In this document: positions 18,501-25,510 of the stretch, one piece after another | Layout: each line of letters begins with the position of its first letter | Numbering within the stretch: position 1 is the stretch's first letter | Source: a virus | Direction: 5' to 3' (one strand) | IMG/VR virus record: IMGVR_UViG_3300027741_000078 | Coordinates: 1 to 56,134 of that record | DNA length: 56,134 nt | Translations under genes and position numbers: made by a program | The notes under the pieces: model-generated | Database searches by the model: none | Told to the model about the DNA's origin: nothing | Seen by the model: the letters and a program-made list of their open reading frames with translations, nothing else

Positions 18501-19537
18501 TAACAAATGCGAGCATTCTTGCGGCTAGAAACGAAAAAGTATCGACGAGCAAAAGCATTCTGGCGTCGACAAGCAAAAGTATTCTAAACTCTATAAATCA
18601 AAGCGTATTTGTTAGCAATAGCATTCTGGCCTCAACGAGCGCTAGCATATCAACAAGCAAAAGTATCTCAGTCTCAACAAGCGCCAGCATCTCTTTGAGT
18701 ATAAAAACATCTATAAACACCAACATTCAATCAAGCAAACCGCCCGGCTCTTCCGTGGTAACGACGTCTGCAAGCGGAACGACGTCGGCTCCCGTAACGA
18801 CTTCTCCTGCTATCACCTCGTCTGCGGTGGAGTCCTCGACCGAGACAGCATCTTCGCCACCCGTAACATCCTCGCCACCCGTAACCTCTTCGCCACCTAT
18901 AACATCGTCGCCCGCCATAACCTCGCCAAAGGTCACGACACCTCCATCAAGCAGTCGCCCGGCAAGTAGCGGATTTCAATTTAGCACACCCTCAATTGCG
19001 CCTGTCACGGACTCCACGTTCTCGGATTATGTTAGGCCTATAATTGGCGGCGCACCGGTATACAAGGGAATCCTTGATCAGTTTTTCAAGAAAGTTGAAT
19101 CGGACAAACAACCGGAGACTTCTGTGCCCAAACAAGCGTATTACGAGTACGGAGAGTCAACTCCGATTTCTGACATTATTGGCAGCAATGAAGAGGTCGC
19201 TCCAGAAGAAGAGCCTGCTTTTGCGGCGGGCGGATTAACGTCTCCGCTAAAAACCTTCTATAAGTCGGGTAAAATACGCCAGGACTTCCGCAAGGGTGAT
19301 GCCGTCTCAGGGCCTGGTGATGGGCAGTCTGACGACATTCCCGCGATGCTAGCGGATGGCGAGTTTGTTATTCCCGCTGACGTCGTGGCCGCCTTGGGTA
19401 ACGGCTCAACTAAGGCTGGGAGCGATCAGTTGTACAAGATGATGCACGAAATTCGTAACCGTGCCAGGTCTGCCCACCCGAAGAGCCTTCCACCTAAAGC
19501 TCTGTCGCCACTTGATTACCTGAAGCGGAGAAAATAA
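12506..19537 (+). CDS. Giant serine-rich internal or surface virion protein
   Basis: 2343 residues. Residues about 1-150 form an N-terminal domain rich in Trp, Pro and Tyr. About 165-230 are glycine/alanine-rich and membrane-prone. About 460-600 are coiled-coil-like. About 687-792 hold three tandem copies of a 33-residue unit (TFKYTGEDGKEYTV type). About 1000-1240 are again Ala/Gly-rich. About 1350-2085 form a very long tract dominated by Ser with Ala, Lys, Glu and Tyr, using all six Ser codons. About 2088-2160 are Ser/Thr/Pro-rich (TSSPPVTSSPP). The C-terminus carries GPGDGQSDDIPAMLADGEFV, a motif common at the end of phage structural proteins. It is likely an ejected or tail-associated protein. 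The tract resembles glycosylated serine-rich adhesins. Confidence 0.75.
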   Translation: MANDLTTLKGELYLINKASSNGYGNRAMGPESHINNIANILYNDYGVKSLRDIQPYWVPATPRIDGRYEKRPTGTGYWKLTPAWPGSKINTKEWVDTYTSVYIPPVPAVPAHWSDTQAVNKANGKVIPIGQIGSSGEGKGYTNYKLMPIKQADGSTVFAPGQEWHDSSDFNKIAPFLFVGLALTGIGGALGAVVGLEGAAASAFGTAAISTAISAAAGKIGDVGDVLESFAKGFAGNYLGDLVGKEISSVIDSTIGKGQVSDVIKNVVTGGAKSAVQAVVDGKNLDQIKNAFEKGGVAAAIPSILGKVPGYNDLSAGSQSIISSALTGKLNGKTPTAGLIQSAITATGVVADTAKSLNLDPAQEKLLVSGLTNTAMALATNKPIDEALAKTLIQSGQTAFNDLGKSYAGKLTAGLTDSVKAQVKTPQDLVTLAQQSSDGVDQLLETINAADKRQNAIETRLAAIKSEINPQLESYQKADAERNKQLTNYYDMIGSGYSVGAINDQIDKLNSATEKLNIESTALQNKWSKYQDETKSLNDELSQLKVSIPKNIESFNQFKQNLQAAGTTLDAFNNDLKSKTESLIVSKVAPEFDANAYAKLHNISPSEAYSNWIGTGMTAPINDAEVKAMAAAAPQSVIEGLADAGDVKEGLVDSHLAYAIAASAKDQQDKAQEAIQANMQGYAKAAYEAAQTGSKTFKFTGEDGVQYTLNTPKELLPRTYQDALQTAINNGDKTFKYTGEDGKEYTVPIANNLLPRTYQDAMQAAKQRGDNTFQYLGEDGKQYTVAVPQDVQKTSIVTKAAPAIPTVFGSWNKPTLDQYEIPPGVKLATPQQVYNDRTATLMKLENGSYVWIQVQSDRLRDQKYGITDPDWVKANDPTAYIATIKNIPTDQLPASLQKTQPGYVKAAEDLIGKAKNIAPSAVMDTVSMFLNGAADAANIFGAVSSVISGTKTENTALGQLAKNLTGLSDKAMSDDLKSAIADNVQRWNDSRGLGGSVSAIAQSIWENPIATLGFQVGSEVVSELLTGGTAGVGAKLAGKAARGAYVADELAAKVASRTGIVLSEAPEIIAGTAGAFDSTYNDVYATAIKNGKTEAQAAQMAADAAYKVAGASLVTGLIVNGKNPNELSNLMFGAKPSAAKQNFLDATTGISKAYANQVKKTGLEEAKDEFVEQLIPNAVRDIYKGANFGLSAIDPGKSLTEAAYAGIIGGLTGSTIAAGVVPARSIDDVNRNITALTSPQMLTAIEKVQQIKDNPRSYTLAELSKQEGEIISAAHKVGIYDPEEVARIVISAYPSVNTKQLDTLIEADAKASIRQSVIDENPAVNNSELDSITSENYNSVSAYVYEKRSVSAAASSMDPSSAAAYIKSFRSAEASNSNSLASYGKQLEASSPGASKSLSLSANQAKVFSISQTQSLSKSTSVSLSQSKYLSSSYSVSYSRSESIVFSIHDSIASSSAWNSSHAAYNWSVSQSTSSSLSASRSIKASQSSSLSTYKSEQLSASSSLSLYKKGLASQTVSSSQSSSIASSATSQPISSSLSELRSSAISQSISKSESKASYLSSYSASTSSSTSSRAAEISASRSKSIEESAAKSSYFLSSSLSDSTSRSASRSNLISQSTSKSTIQSVSNSAYLSSSYFAASSTSVSKSEAAAQSISISKSEAASKASAYYSSSATSASAVSASRSTFISESKSKSQSEYLARSSAYSSSLLSSSVSRSEYASQALEKSKSNSASQAAYLSSSYAAASSSSLSRSNSNLNSSSISKSESTSRAASYYSSSSASASAVSSSKLAFISESKAKSESEYLSRSASYSSSLVSFNASKSAYTSQSLEKSISDSAFQKSYLLSSYGAASSSSTSRSIAASTSASQSKVEATSKAVSYYASSSASASSDLASKSKSISESKASSSAQEAIKLSERIVSYSISQSLYSSYRLSVSNSKAGIVTPVSPSQTTPASSSPNTSGTANASSLSASAKISISKSILNSTNESIFISNSLLALTNASILAARNEKVSTSKSILASTSKSILNSINQSVFVSNSILASTSASISTSKSISVSTSASISLSIKTSINTNIQSSKPPGSSVVTTSASGTTSAPVTTSPAITSSAVESSTETASSPPVTSSPPVTSSPPITSSPAITSPKVTTPPSSSRPASSGFQFSTPSIAPVTDSTFSDYVRPIIGGAPVYKGILDQFFKKVESDKQPETSVPKQAYYEYGESTPISDIIGSNEEVAPEEEPAFAAGGLTSPLKTFYKSGKIRQDFRKGDAVSGPGDGQSDDIPAMLADGEFVIPADVVAALGNGSTKAGSDQLYKMMHEIRNRARSAHPKSLPPKALSPLDYLKRRK
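14566..14870 (+). repeat. Three tandem repeats of about 99 bases in the giant virion protein
   Basis: Three successive units encode T-F-K-F-T-G-E-D-G-V-Q-Y-T-L, T-F-K-Y-T-G-E-D-G-K-E-Y-T-V and T-F-Q-Y-L-G-E-D-G-K-Q-Y-T-V, each followed by a short linker and, in the first two, LLPRTYQDA. The protein repeat is much better conserved than the DNA, which suggests it is an old, maintained structural motif. Confidence 0.8.
16550..18760 (+). repeat. Serine-rich coding tract
   Basis: About 740 codons in which Ser is the dominant residue, often as SxS or S-S with K, E, A, Y or Q between. Recurring phrases such as S-K-S-E-A/S, S-Y-(S/Y)-S-S and S-A-S-A-V-S-(A/S)-S-(R/K) reappear roughly every 90-110 residues. 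Ser codons are mixed (TCA, TCT, TCC, TCG, AGC, AGT), so this is not a simple DNA microsatellite. The reading frame stays open throughout. Confidence 0.85.
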
Positions 19538-20553
19538 TGGGATTTCTGCAGGGCAACGCGCTCCCAAATGTCACGGAGACCCAAACCACCACCGACAAGC
19601 TGCCGGATTGGTATACCAATGTAGCGTCTGGGTTGTCGTCTGTTGGTCAGGATTACCTCAAGAAGACTCCTGATCAATTAACGGCCGCTTACGACCCGAT
19701 GCAGACGCAGGGTTACGGTCAGGTAGCAGGGGCTGCAGGGGCCTATAAACCGGGCCTGGCAAGCGCAACTCAGACGGCTAATGCTGCCGCAGCCGGGATT
19801 ACCCCTGAGCGCCTACAGCAGCTTATGAACCCCTACACGCAGAACGTCGTGCAGGAGCTGGCGCGTCAGAGCGGATTGAATCTACAAAGAAACATCCTCC
19901 CGCAGATCACCGGTCAGTTTGTTGGCTCAGGTGCATTAGGCTCCTCGCGTTATGCAGGCGCGCTTGGGCAGGCGATGACGGATACCGCGGCAAACTTGTC
20001 TGGTGAGCAGGGCAAGCTTTTGTCAAGCGGCTACAGCGACGCCATGAAGAATCTGCTTCAGGAGCAGCAGAATCAGGTTGCCGCAGGTAAGTTGCAAGGC
20101 GATCTGGCGGCGCAAGAGCAGGCGTTGGGATTGACTGGTGCTAAAGCCCTGACCACCGCCGGGGCAGAGCGTCAGAAGTATGAGCAGCAGAAGCTTGAGG
20201 CGCCCCTCACCGCGGCATCTAACGTCGCAGGGCTCTTGAGAGGGTATACGTTGCCAAACGATAAGACTCAGACAACTGTCAAACCTGGACAGCAGGGCCA
20301 GTTTGGCATGAGCGACTTTGAGAAGCTTGGATCAATTGTTTCAGTTCTTGGCGGCACTGACAAAACCAAGTTTCTTGAGGGCCTCAAAAACGCTGGCAAC
20401 AATGTTAAAGGGTACATTACTAGCTTTATTGGCAGCAATCCTCAATATAACTGGACAAATCTTTCGGGCTGGGGAAGTTATGGCACCGGGTCTGACAATC
20501 CAGAGGCGGAATTAGACACGGTTGTTGATCAGTATGCACCCAAAGAACCTTAA
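19537..20553 (+). CDS. Internal virion/ejection protein candidate
   Basis: 338 residues. The ATG overlaps the giant gene's stop (TAATG). The N-terminal part is PDWYTNVASGL followed by a motif of type LTAAYDPMQTQGYGQVA. Helical Ala/Gln-rich stretches follow (residues 60-235, e.g. LMNPYTQNVVQELARQ, FVGSGALGSSRYAGALGQAM). Such Ala/Gly/Gln-rich helical proteins next to a transglycosylase gene are typical ejection proteins of podoviruses (P22 gp7/gp20-like in role, not clearly in sequence). Role inferred from position and composition. Confidence 0.6.
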   Translation: MGFLQGNALPNVTETQTTTDKLPDWYTNVASGLSSVGQDYLKKTPDQLTAAYDPMQTQGYGQVAGAAGAYKPGLASATQTANAAAAGITPERLQQLMNPYTQNVVQELARQSGLNLQRNILPQITGQFVGSGALGSSRYAGALGQAMTDTAANLSGEQGKLLSSGYSDAMKNLLQEQQNQVAAGKLQGDLAAQEQALGLTGAKALTTAGAERQKYEQQKLEAPLTAASNVAGLLRGYTLPNDKTQTTVKPGQQGQFGMSDFEKLGSIVSVLGGTDKTKFLEGLKNAGNNVKGYITSFIGSNPQYNWTNLSGWGSYGTGSDNPEAELDTVVDQYAPKEP

Positions 20554-20561
20554 GGATCTCT

Positions 20562-22448
20562 ATGGCGACCAAGACTCCTATCATTACCGATGAAGAGCAG
20601 CAGCAGCGGCTAGACGAGGCCTATCAGCGGCTTGTTGACTCTCTTGACCAGCGCAAGAATAGAGTCTTCGACCCGACATGGATGGCCGCCGCTCAGGCTT
20701 TTGCTACGCCTTCAAAGACGGGTAGCGCATTTGAGGCTATTGGTCGGGTCGCTGGAGCAGTCGGTAAAGCTCAAGAGGCGGAGCAGGCGCAGGAGCAGGG
20801 TGTTGCTCAGAAGATGTTTGAGATTGAGCGCCAGCGGATTGAGATGGCGCAGAAGAGGAATCTATACGACGAGGCGGTTAAGGTTGGAAGAGGTGAATCT
20901 GCCCCCGGTGGATTACCGCAAGCCGCACCTCAGCCAGCACCACCCAGTCCGTTAGCGGCTGCGGCTCAGGCGCCTGTAGAGTCTGGCCCGGTTACTCCGC
21001 CGGTGGTAAAAGCCAGCCCCCTTTCAATGGAGCCCGTTTCTGCGAATACTCCTCCCCTACCTCCTTTAGCGCAAGCAGTCGCACCACAACCTCCTGCAGC
21101 GCCACCTCCCGCAGCACCACCTCCTGCAGCACCTCCTCCTGCACAACCTCCTGCTGCGCCGCCGCCCGCTTCCCCTCTTGCCGCTGCCAACGCTGCCGCT
21201 GCAAAATACAACCTTTCTCCAGAGGCGAGAAAACTGTTCTTGATGTCATTCAGGGACAGTGGTGATTACACAACGGCGATGTCAAAAGCCCAAGAATATG
21301 ACAAAAAAGCTCATGAGATGGCGATTGCAGAGCGGAATGCTCTCGTCAACGAAGCCAACTCTGCTCAAAATGCAGTAAGGGTGACGACAGGCGGCAATTT
21401 AATGCAAGTCAGCCCAACTGGAACGGTAACCCCTCTGTATCTTGGCAGCGGTAACAAAACGATTATTAACGGCAAAGAATACTTGGCAAATCCAAGGGAG
21501 ATAAACGATTTAGAGATGGCTCGGCATCGCGGGAATTGGGATGAGGTTAAAAATCTTGAGGCTAAAATTTCAGGGCAAGCGGAGGCTCCTCCATCAACCC
21601 CGCCAGCTACCCCAACCGGGCCGCTTTCTGCTGCAAGCAAGCCACCTAAGCCCCCCACAAAGAGGGAGTCGGTAGAGGAGGCGGCGGCAAGAATCGCAGA
21701 CGAAGAAAGCAAACGGAAAATAAATGAATCGGTGAAGACTGAGCAACTAAAAGAAGAGCAAAAGTTACAAAGAAGTATTGTTGAGTCTAAAGAGGACGCC
21801 TCATCTCAAAAACGCAACGCGGAGAGGTTGATTAAAATCTTTTCCGATAAGGGTATTCAAGAGATTCTGGGCCCGACAGCCAAGCCTGGTGTTAAGGCCG
21901 CCTTCCTTGAGATTGCTAGCAACCCGCTTGATGTTGCCGGTAACAAGGTTGCCATTACCAATCTACAGAAGGCGCTTGTTCAGTCCAAGGCTACTCAAGA
22001 GCAGATTGACAAGCTAAACGTCGCCAACTCAACGCTTCGGTTAGTCGAGCTTTCTACCGCCAAAAGCTTCCTCAAGGGTCAGGGCGCTGTGTCTAACTCT
22101 GAGCGCGAGCTGGTTGCGGAAATTAACGGCTCTGTCTACAAGGATCCGGCCAACGCCCTGCTATACAAAGCTCAACTTGCGTTTGCTCAGGCCGACATGA
22201 AGGATCGCTACATCAAAACCTTCCAGACCTGGAAAGACAAGCACCCTGATGGCACGGTTGAGCAATTTAACCGGACCGATGCCTATATTCAGATTGAAAG
22301 CAGTTACGGTAAGCAGCTTGAGAAAATCGGCGAGACGATTAAGCTAGGCAAGCCCGCGACAAAGACGGAGCCTGAGAAGAAGCCGGAGACGCCAATGTCA
22401 ACTTTCAGAGAGAAAGCCGCCTCTAAGATTCATTCAATACTTCAGTAA
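20562..22448 (+). CDS. Internal virion protein candidate with proline-rich hinge
   Basis: 628 residues. The N-terminal helical domain (QQQRLDEAYQRLVDSLDQRK, FDPTWMAAAQAFATPSKTGS) is followed by a long Pro/Ala-rich linker (about 112-208), a middle domain and a C-terminal coiled-coil part (ERLIKIFSDKGIQEILGP, ATQEQIDKLNVANSTLRLVE) that ends near KAASKIHSILQ. The pattern of a helical head, Pro-rich hinge and helical tail suits an internal protein that refolds during ejection. The gene starts 8 bases after the preceding stop. No enzyme motif is seen. Confidence 0.6.
   Translation: MATKTPIITDEEQQQRLDEAYQRLVDSLDQRKNRVFDPTWMAAAQAFATPSKTGSAFEAIGRVAGAVGKAQEAEQAQEQGVAQKMFEIERQRIEMAQKRNLYDEAVKVGRGESAPGGLPQAAPQPAPPSPLAAAAQAPVESGPVTPPVVKASPLSMEPVSANTPPLPPLAQAVAPQPPAAPPPAAPPPAAPPPAQPPAAPPPASPLAAANAAAAKYNLSPEARKLFLMSFRDSGDYTTAMSKAQEYDKKAHEMAIAERNALVNEANSAQNAVRVTTGGNLMQVSPTGTVTPLYLGSGNKTIINGKEYLANPREINDLEMARHRGNWDEVKNLEAKISGQAEAPPSTPPATPTGPLSAASKPPKPPTKRESVEEAAARIADEESKRKINESVKTEQLKEEQKLQRSIVESKEDASSQKRNAERLIKIFSDKGIQEILGPTAKPGVKAAFLEIASNPLDVAGNKVAITNLQKALVQSKATQEQIDKLNVANSTLRLVELSTAKSFLKGQGAVSNSERELVAEINGSVYKDPANALLYKAQLAFAQADMKDRYIKTFQTWKDKHPDGTVEQFNRTDAYIQIESSYGKQLEKIGETIKLGKPATKTEPEKKPETPMSTFREKAASKIHSILQ
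21087..21172 (+). repeat. Proline/alanine-coding short tandem repeat
   Basis: Imperfect units of about 12-15 bases built on CCTCCTGCAGC encode P-P-A-A-P repeats. Copy number is likely to vary between isolates and could be miscounted in assembly. Confidence 0.75.
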
Positions 22449-22458
22449 TGAGGTCGTC

Positions 22459-23949
22459 ATGCCTTTTTCAGCACAAAACCTCAACGAAAATCAGCAAAAG
22501 ATTGCTGCTTTAATTTCCGCCAAGGCTGATGAGTTGGGCGTTGATCGCGATTTTGCTTTAGCGTTGGCGCACGCCGAGAGCAGCCTGAATCAGTTTGATG
22601 AAAAGAACAAGGTGCTTCTTGGCCCTCCTCCTAAAAACAAAAAAGGGGAGAGGGCTATTGGAGTCATGCAGGTTAAACCGTCAACCGCCAAAGATTATGG
22701 TTTTAGCTCTGCAGACCTGCTTGACCCTGAAAAAAATATCACAGCAGGCGTCACCTATCTAAAGAACTTAATTGACCAGAGTGAAGGGGACAAGGCTGTT
22801 GCTGCAGCAAAGTACAACTGGGGCCCAGGCCGAGATTTTTTTAAGACCGGCGAAGGCGAGTTGCCAGAGGAAACGGTCAAGTATTTAAGGTCAATTAAGG
22901 GATTTGGTGGGTTTGGGGACGCAACTAACCCAGAGCGAGCCACACCGGAACAAACCCCGCCGCCAGAGGAGCCGGTAGAAGTCCCCCCTGCTGCAGAGAT
23001 CCCAGTCGCGGAGCCAACTGCAGAAACCCCAAAAAGTCCAGAAGAGATCCAGAAAGAGGAGACGGAGGGGCGTAGGGATGACGCCTTAACCGCAGCAGCA
23101 CTTGGCGGAACCGCGGGTCTTGGCGCTGGTTATGTACGCAAGCAGGCCACTGCAGTTGAGGATCGCATCCTGAGAGAGGAAAAGGCGAGGGCGGCCGCAG
23201 CAAGGCAGATAGCCGCGATGGAAGCCAAGGGTGCCCCTCCCAAGGCGCCTGGCAACCTTCCCGCTCCAACTCCACCTGCGCCAGAGAAGCCTGCGCCGCT
23301 TAAGGGTGCCCAGTTGTGGGTTAAGAAACTTGGAAATAATATCCCCGACGTGATTGCAGCTCAAGCCGAGACAATGGATAAGGTTAGTCCTCGAGGCGGC
23401 CAGACACTGATCAATCAGGATGCTGCTGCGATGGAGAAGATCCGGCAGATGGGTGAGGGCAGGCAGCGTCTGATCGGCGAGGGCATGGGGCAGATGATGG
23501 TTCCGCCGGAGGTTGCTGAGGAGAGGGCTAGGGCCGCCGCTGCCGCCGAGGCTAATACTCAGAGGTTGGCCGCGATTGAGCGTGATACGAATGCAGCTCG
23601 TGAGGCCAGGCTAGCCGCGCAAGAGGCAAATAGTCCTCTTAATCGTGCCCGAGCCGCTATAACTCAAGTCGCCGAGAGCCCGGTTGGAAGGTTTGGTACT
23701 CGAGCTGGGCAGGCAATGTTTAGGTATGCCCCTGTCGTGGGCTATGGTATGGCGGGCGCATCAATGGGCAAGAGCGCCGAGGAGATGAGGCAGGCCTTGG
23801 AGCGCAAGGAGTACATTGACGCCCTGCTAGCCGCCGCTCAGATGGCTACCACGGGCGCATCAATGGTACCGCCACTTGCCCCGTTCGCTGTTCCTGCAGA
23901 CATCGGGCTCGGCGCCTACCGCATGGGCAAAGAATATTTTAGGGATTAA
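22459..23949 (+). CDS. Virion lytic transglycosylase (SLT domain ejection protein)
   Basis: 496 residues. Residues about 10-125 form a soluble lytic transglycosylase domain: catalytic Glu40 in AHAESSLNQ, then AIGVMQVKPSTAKDYG, the segment ITAGVTYLKNLI and the AAKYNWGPG motif. Such domains open the peptidoglycan locally during DNA entry. A Pro/Glu-rich linker (about 155-195), Ala/Glu helices and a hydrophobic glycine-rich C-terminal part (about 425-480) follow, suiting a membrane-spanning ejection channel component. It is the last gene of the late operon; a phage promoter module starts 3 bases after its stop. Confidence 0.85.
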   Translation: MPFSAQNLNENQQKIAALISAKADELGVDRDFALALAHAESSLNQFDEKNKVLLGPPPKNKKGERAIGVMQVKPSTAKDYGFSSADLLDPEKNITAGVTYLKNLIDQSEGDKAVAAAKYNWGPGRDFFKTGEGELPEETVKYLRSIKGFGGFGDATNPERATPEQTPPPEEPVEVPPAAEIPVAEPTAETPKSPEEIQKEETEGRRDDALTAAALGGTAGLGAGYVRKQATAVEDRILREEKARAAAARQIAAMEAKGAPPKAPGNLPAPTPPAPEKPAPLKGAQLWVKKLGNNIPDVIAAQAETMDKVSPRGGQTLINQDAAAMEKIRQMGEGRQRLIGEGMGQMMVPPEVAEERARAAAAAEANTQRLAAIERDTNAAREARLAAQEANSPLNRARAAITQVAESPVGRFGTRAGQAMFRYAPVVGYGMAGASMGKSAEEMRQALERKEYIDALLAAAQMATTGASMVPPLAPFAVPADIGLGAYRMGKEYFRD

Positions 23950-23951
23950 GT

Positions 23952-23989
23952 AAAAAAGTTCACACAAGCGGAGCGAATCTGTGTAGAGT
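23952..23989 (+). promoter_or_regulatory. Phage promoter module 1
   Basis: Core AAAAAAGTTCACACAAG (23952-23968) is identical to cores at 31169 and 34041. Within it TTCACA (23959-23964) could act as -35; TAGAGT (23984-23989), inside GTGTAGAGT, lies 19 bases further. The next gene starts at 24016 with leader ACCGGAGGACACC. Confidence 0.7.
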
Positions 23990-24015
23990 GTGCCTCATCA
24001 ACACCGGAGGACACC

Positions 24016-24318
24016 ATGAACACAGCAAAACGACTCAGCAACGCATACGACTTCGATCACGGCAAGATCGCCAAGGCCATCGCAGACCACCGCGCCGAGG
24101 AGTACCTCGAGCTCAACATCGGCAAGAAGGCAGGCCACAAATACTGGGTCTTCCCAGACTTCTCCGTGCTCGTTGAGGACCCAAACGGCTTTATGTACCC
24201 AGACAGCTACGACTGGGTTTACGACGAGCTGGTCACCGCACGCTTTGAATGTGGCGACCTCAACATCGACGAGTGGGCAGAGGAGATGGGCAAGGGCGTC
24301 GACCGTATTTTCTACTGA
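24016..24318 (+). CDS. Small acidic protein of unknown function under phage promoter 1
   Basis: 100 residues, MNTAKRLSNAYDFDHGKIAK at the start, with aromatic-rich middle (KYWVFPDFSVLVEDPNGFMY) and an acidic C-terminus (IDEWAEEMGKG). I recognise no family. It stands alone between the late operon and the convergent early minus-strand operon; its stop overlaps the end of the nuclease gene at 24312. It has a strong ribosome binding site and a start context (ACCATGAACAC) shared with the gene at 31233, suggesting high expression and shared regulation. It may act in early host takeover; that is inference. Confidence 0.75.
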   Translation: MNTAKRLSNAYDFDHGKIAKAIADHRAEEYLELNIGKKAGHKYWVFPDFSVLVEDPNGFMYPDSYDWVYDELVTARFECGDLNIDEWAEEMGKGVDRIFY

Positions 24319-25067
24319 TGGTCGTTCTTCAATTGCCAGAAGGAGAGGAGGTGGCAGAACATACGCCACCCCTTCTCCATGTCATCCTCGGTCCACTCTT
24401 GGATGCAGGCTAGACCCGGCCTAGAACGGGATACAAACACGTTAGCGCAGACCGCCTTAGGCATACCCAGCCCAACACGATAGGCGGCCAACTGCATCAT
24501 GTTCTCGTCGTAGTTAACGATCTCAGATTGAGATTCAAAGTCCTTAGTCTTGACGTCCAGCACGATGCCCTCTGTGTGCAGGTCAACGCGGCCACCAAAT
24601 CCCATCTCATGCGCGAAGGACCGCTCAGGGATCCAGGTGCGCTCGCCGTATGCCATCTTGATGACGTCAGTGGCCCCGGTAACGTGCTCGGCGTAAGCGT
24701 CCGGGTAATTGGTCTGCTCGTAGAAGTGCTCGATCGCGTTATGGATACGGGTCCCCTCCGCCGAGGCAGAGCGCGACGACTCCTGGCTGTCCTTAATGAT
24801 GCGGGAGATGTAGCTGTCGTCGTCCTCGCCCTCGTTGCGGGTCACCGTAAGCGCCGAGAGCAGTACCTGACGCTGCATCCAGATGTTAAGTCCGGGCTTT
24901 GCGGTGACGCCGGTGACGGTAGTAACAGAGGGTACGAGGTCCTTCTTCCTGGCGTCCCTCATCGTGGTCGGGCGATCCTTACCGTTTAGACCTGTTTGGG
25001 TATAAGCAGGGTCACCATCGCGGGTATACCAGTGCCCGCCGCTCTGCTCAAACTTAGAAATAATCAT
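24312..25067 (-). CDS. PD-(D/E)XK nuclease, RecB/Cas4-like exonuclease
   Basis: 251 residues. The fold core is visible: GFGGRVDLHTEGIVLDVKTK with Asp162, Asp171 and Lys173 as the D-x(n)-(D/E)-x-K catalytic residues, followed by a QLAAYR motif (about 192-197) typical of RecB-family nucleases. An earlier GTRIHNAIEHFYE segment is the usual His-bearing motif. It likely acts in DNA recombination, replication or host DNA degradation. The start MIISKFEQ at 25067 was chosen because upstream in-frame residues overlap the preceding gene and the sequence AGGACA precedes the ATG. It is the last gene of the minus-strand operon. Confidence 0.82.
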   Translation of the reverse strand: MIISKFEQSGGHWYTRDGDPAYTQTGLNGKDRPTTMRDARKKDLVPSVTTVTGVTAKPGLNIWMQRQVLLSALTVTRNEGEDDDSYISRIIKDSQESSRSASAEGTRIHNAIEHFYEQTNYPDAYAEHVTGATDVIKMAYGERTWIPERSFAHEMGFGGRVDLHTEGIVLDVKTKDFESQSEIVNYDENMMQLAAYRVGLGMPKAVCANVFVSRSRPGLACIQEWTEDDMEKGWRMFCHLLSFWQLKNDHQ

Positions 25068-25335
25068 TGAGTGTCCTGTAATATTTACCAAACCCTTCGT
25101 CACGCAGCGCGGCCAGCTCCTTAGGCGATCGGAAACCTTCGACCGCACCCTCTGAGGTCACCTTGAACCTCACCTCGGGGAATTCACAACGCCGCTCGGC
25201 CAGCATCTTCTCCTTGAACTCGGCCTTGCAGTCGTTGCAGAAACCGTGACCCGCCGCTGGGTGAGAGACTCGGGCCATCTCTAGCCACTCTGCGTACTGC
25301 TCACGGCTCTCAAAACACAGCGGGAATTTACGCAT
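25054..25335 (-). CDS. Small protein with a CxxC zinc-binding pair, unknown
   Basis: 93 residues. A central H-P-A-A-G-H-G-F-C-N-D-C-K motif suggests a zinc-binding knuckle; the rest is charged (EWLEMARVSH, FKEKMLAERRCEFPEV). It overlaps the nuclease gene start by 14 bases and the upstream coiled-coil gene by 8, so it is translated within the operon. A regulatory or DNA-binding role is possible but unproven. I recognise no named family. Confidence 0.65.
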   Translation of the reverse strand: MRKFPLCFESREQYAEWLEMARVSHPAAGHGFCNDCKAEFKEKMLAERRCEFPEVRFKVTSEGAVEGFRSPKELAALRDEGFGKYYRTLNDYF

Positions 25336-25510
25336 TCTGTTCTTTCTTCAATCGCGCAATCTCCTGCTCGCGGTCACTTAGCTTTTGAATCAGGCTGTAG
25401 TTAATCTCCATCCAGAGGTCGCCCTTGCGGGTACGCTCATCGTGGTCCCGCTTCATCATCTCAAACAGTCGCTCGGCAATCTCAATCTGCCGCGCCATAA
25501 ACGAGTTCAT
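25328..25510 (-). CDS. Small coiled-coil protein, unknown
   Basis: 60 residues, almost wholly charged helix (ARQIEIAERLFEMMKRDHDE, LSDREQEIARLKKEQ) with heptad-like spacing. It overlaps its neighbours by a few bases on both sides (stop over the 25335 start, start over the end of the phosphoesterase gene). Such mini-proteins are common in phage early operons. No function is known to me. Confidence 0.6.
   Translation of the reverse strand: MNSFMARQIEIAERLFEMMKRDHDERTRKGDLWMEINYSLIQKLSDREQEIARLKKEQNA

Noticed and set aside
16550-18760. Serine-rich tract as assembly artefact or simple microsatellite
   Set aside because: Ser codons are mixed, repeated phrases are imperfect, and the frame remains open over more than 2 kb, so selection at protein level is more likely.
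24528-24989. A plus-strand frame of 153 codons opposite the RecB-like nuclease
   Set aside because: The nuclease on the minus strand has clear catalytic motifs and operon overlaps; the plus frame has no motif or ribosome binding site.
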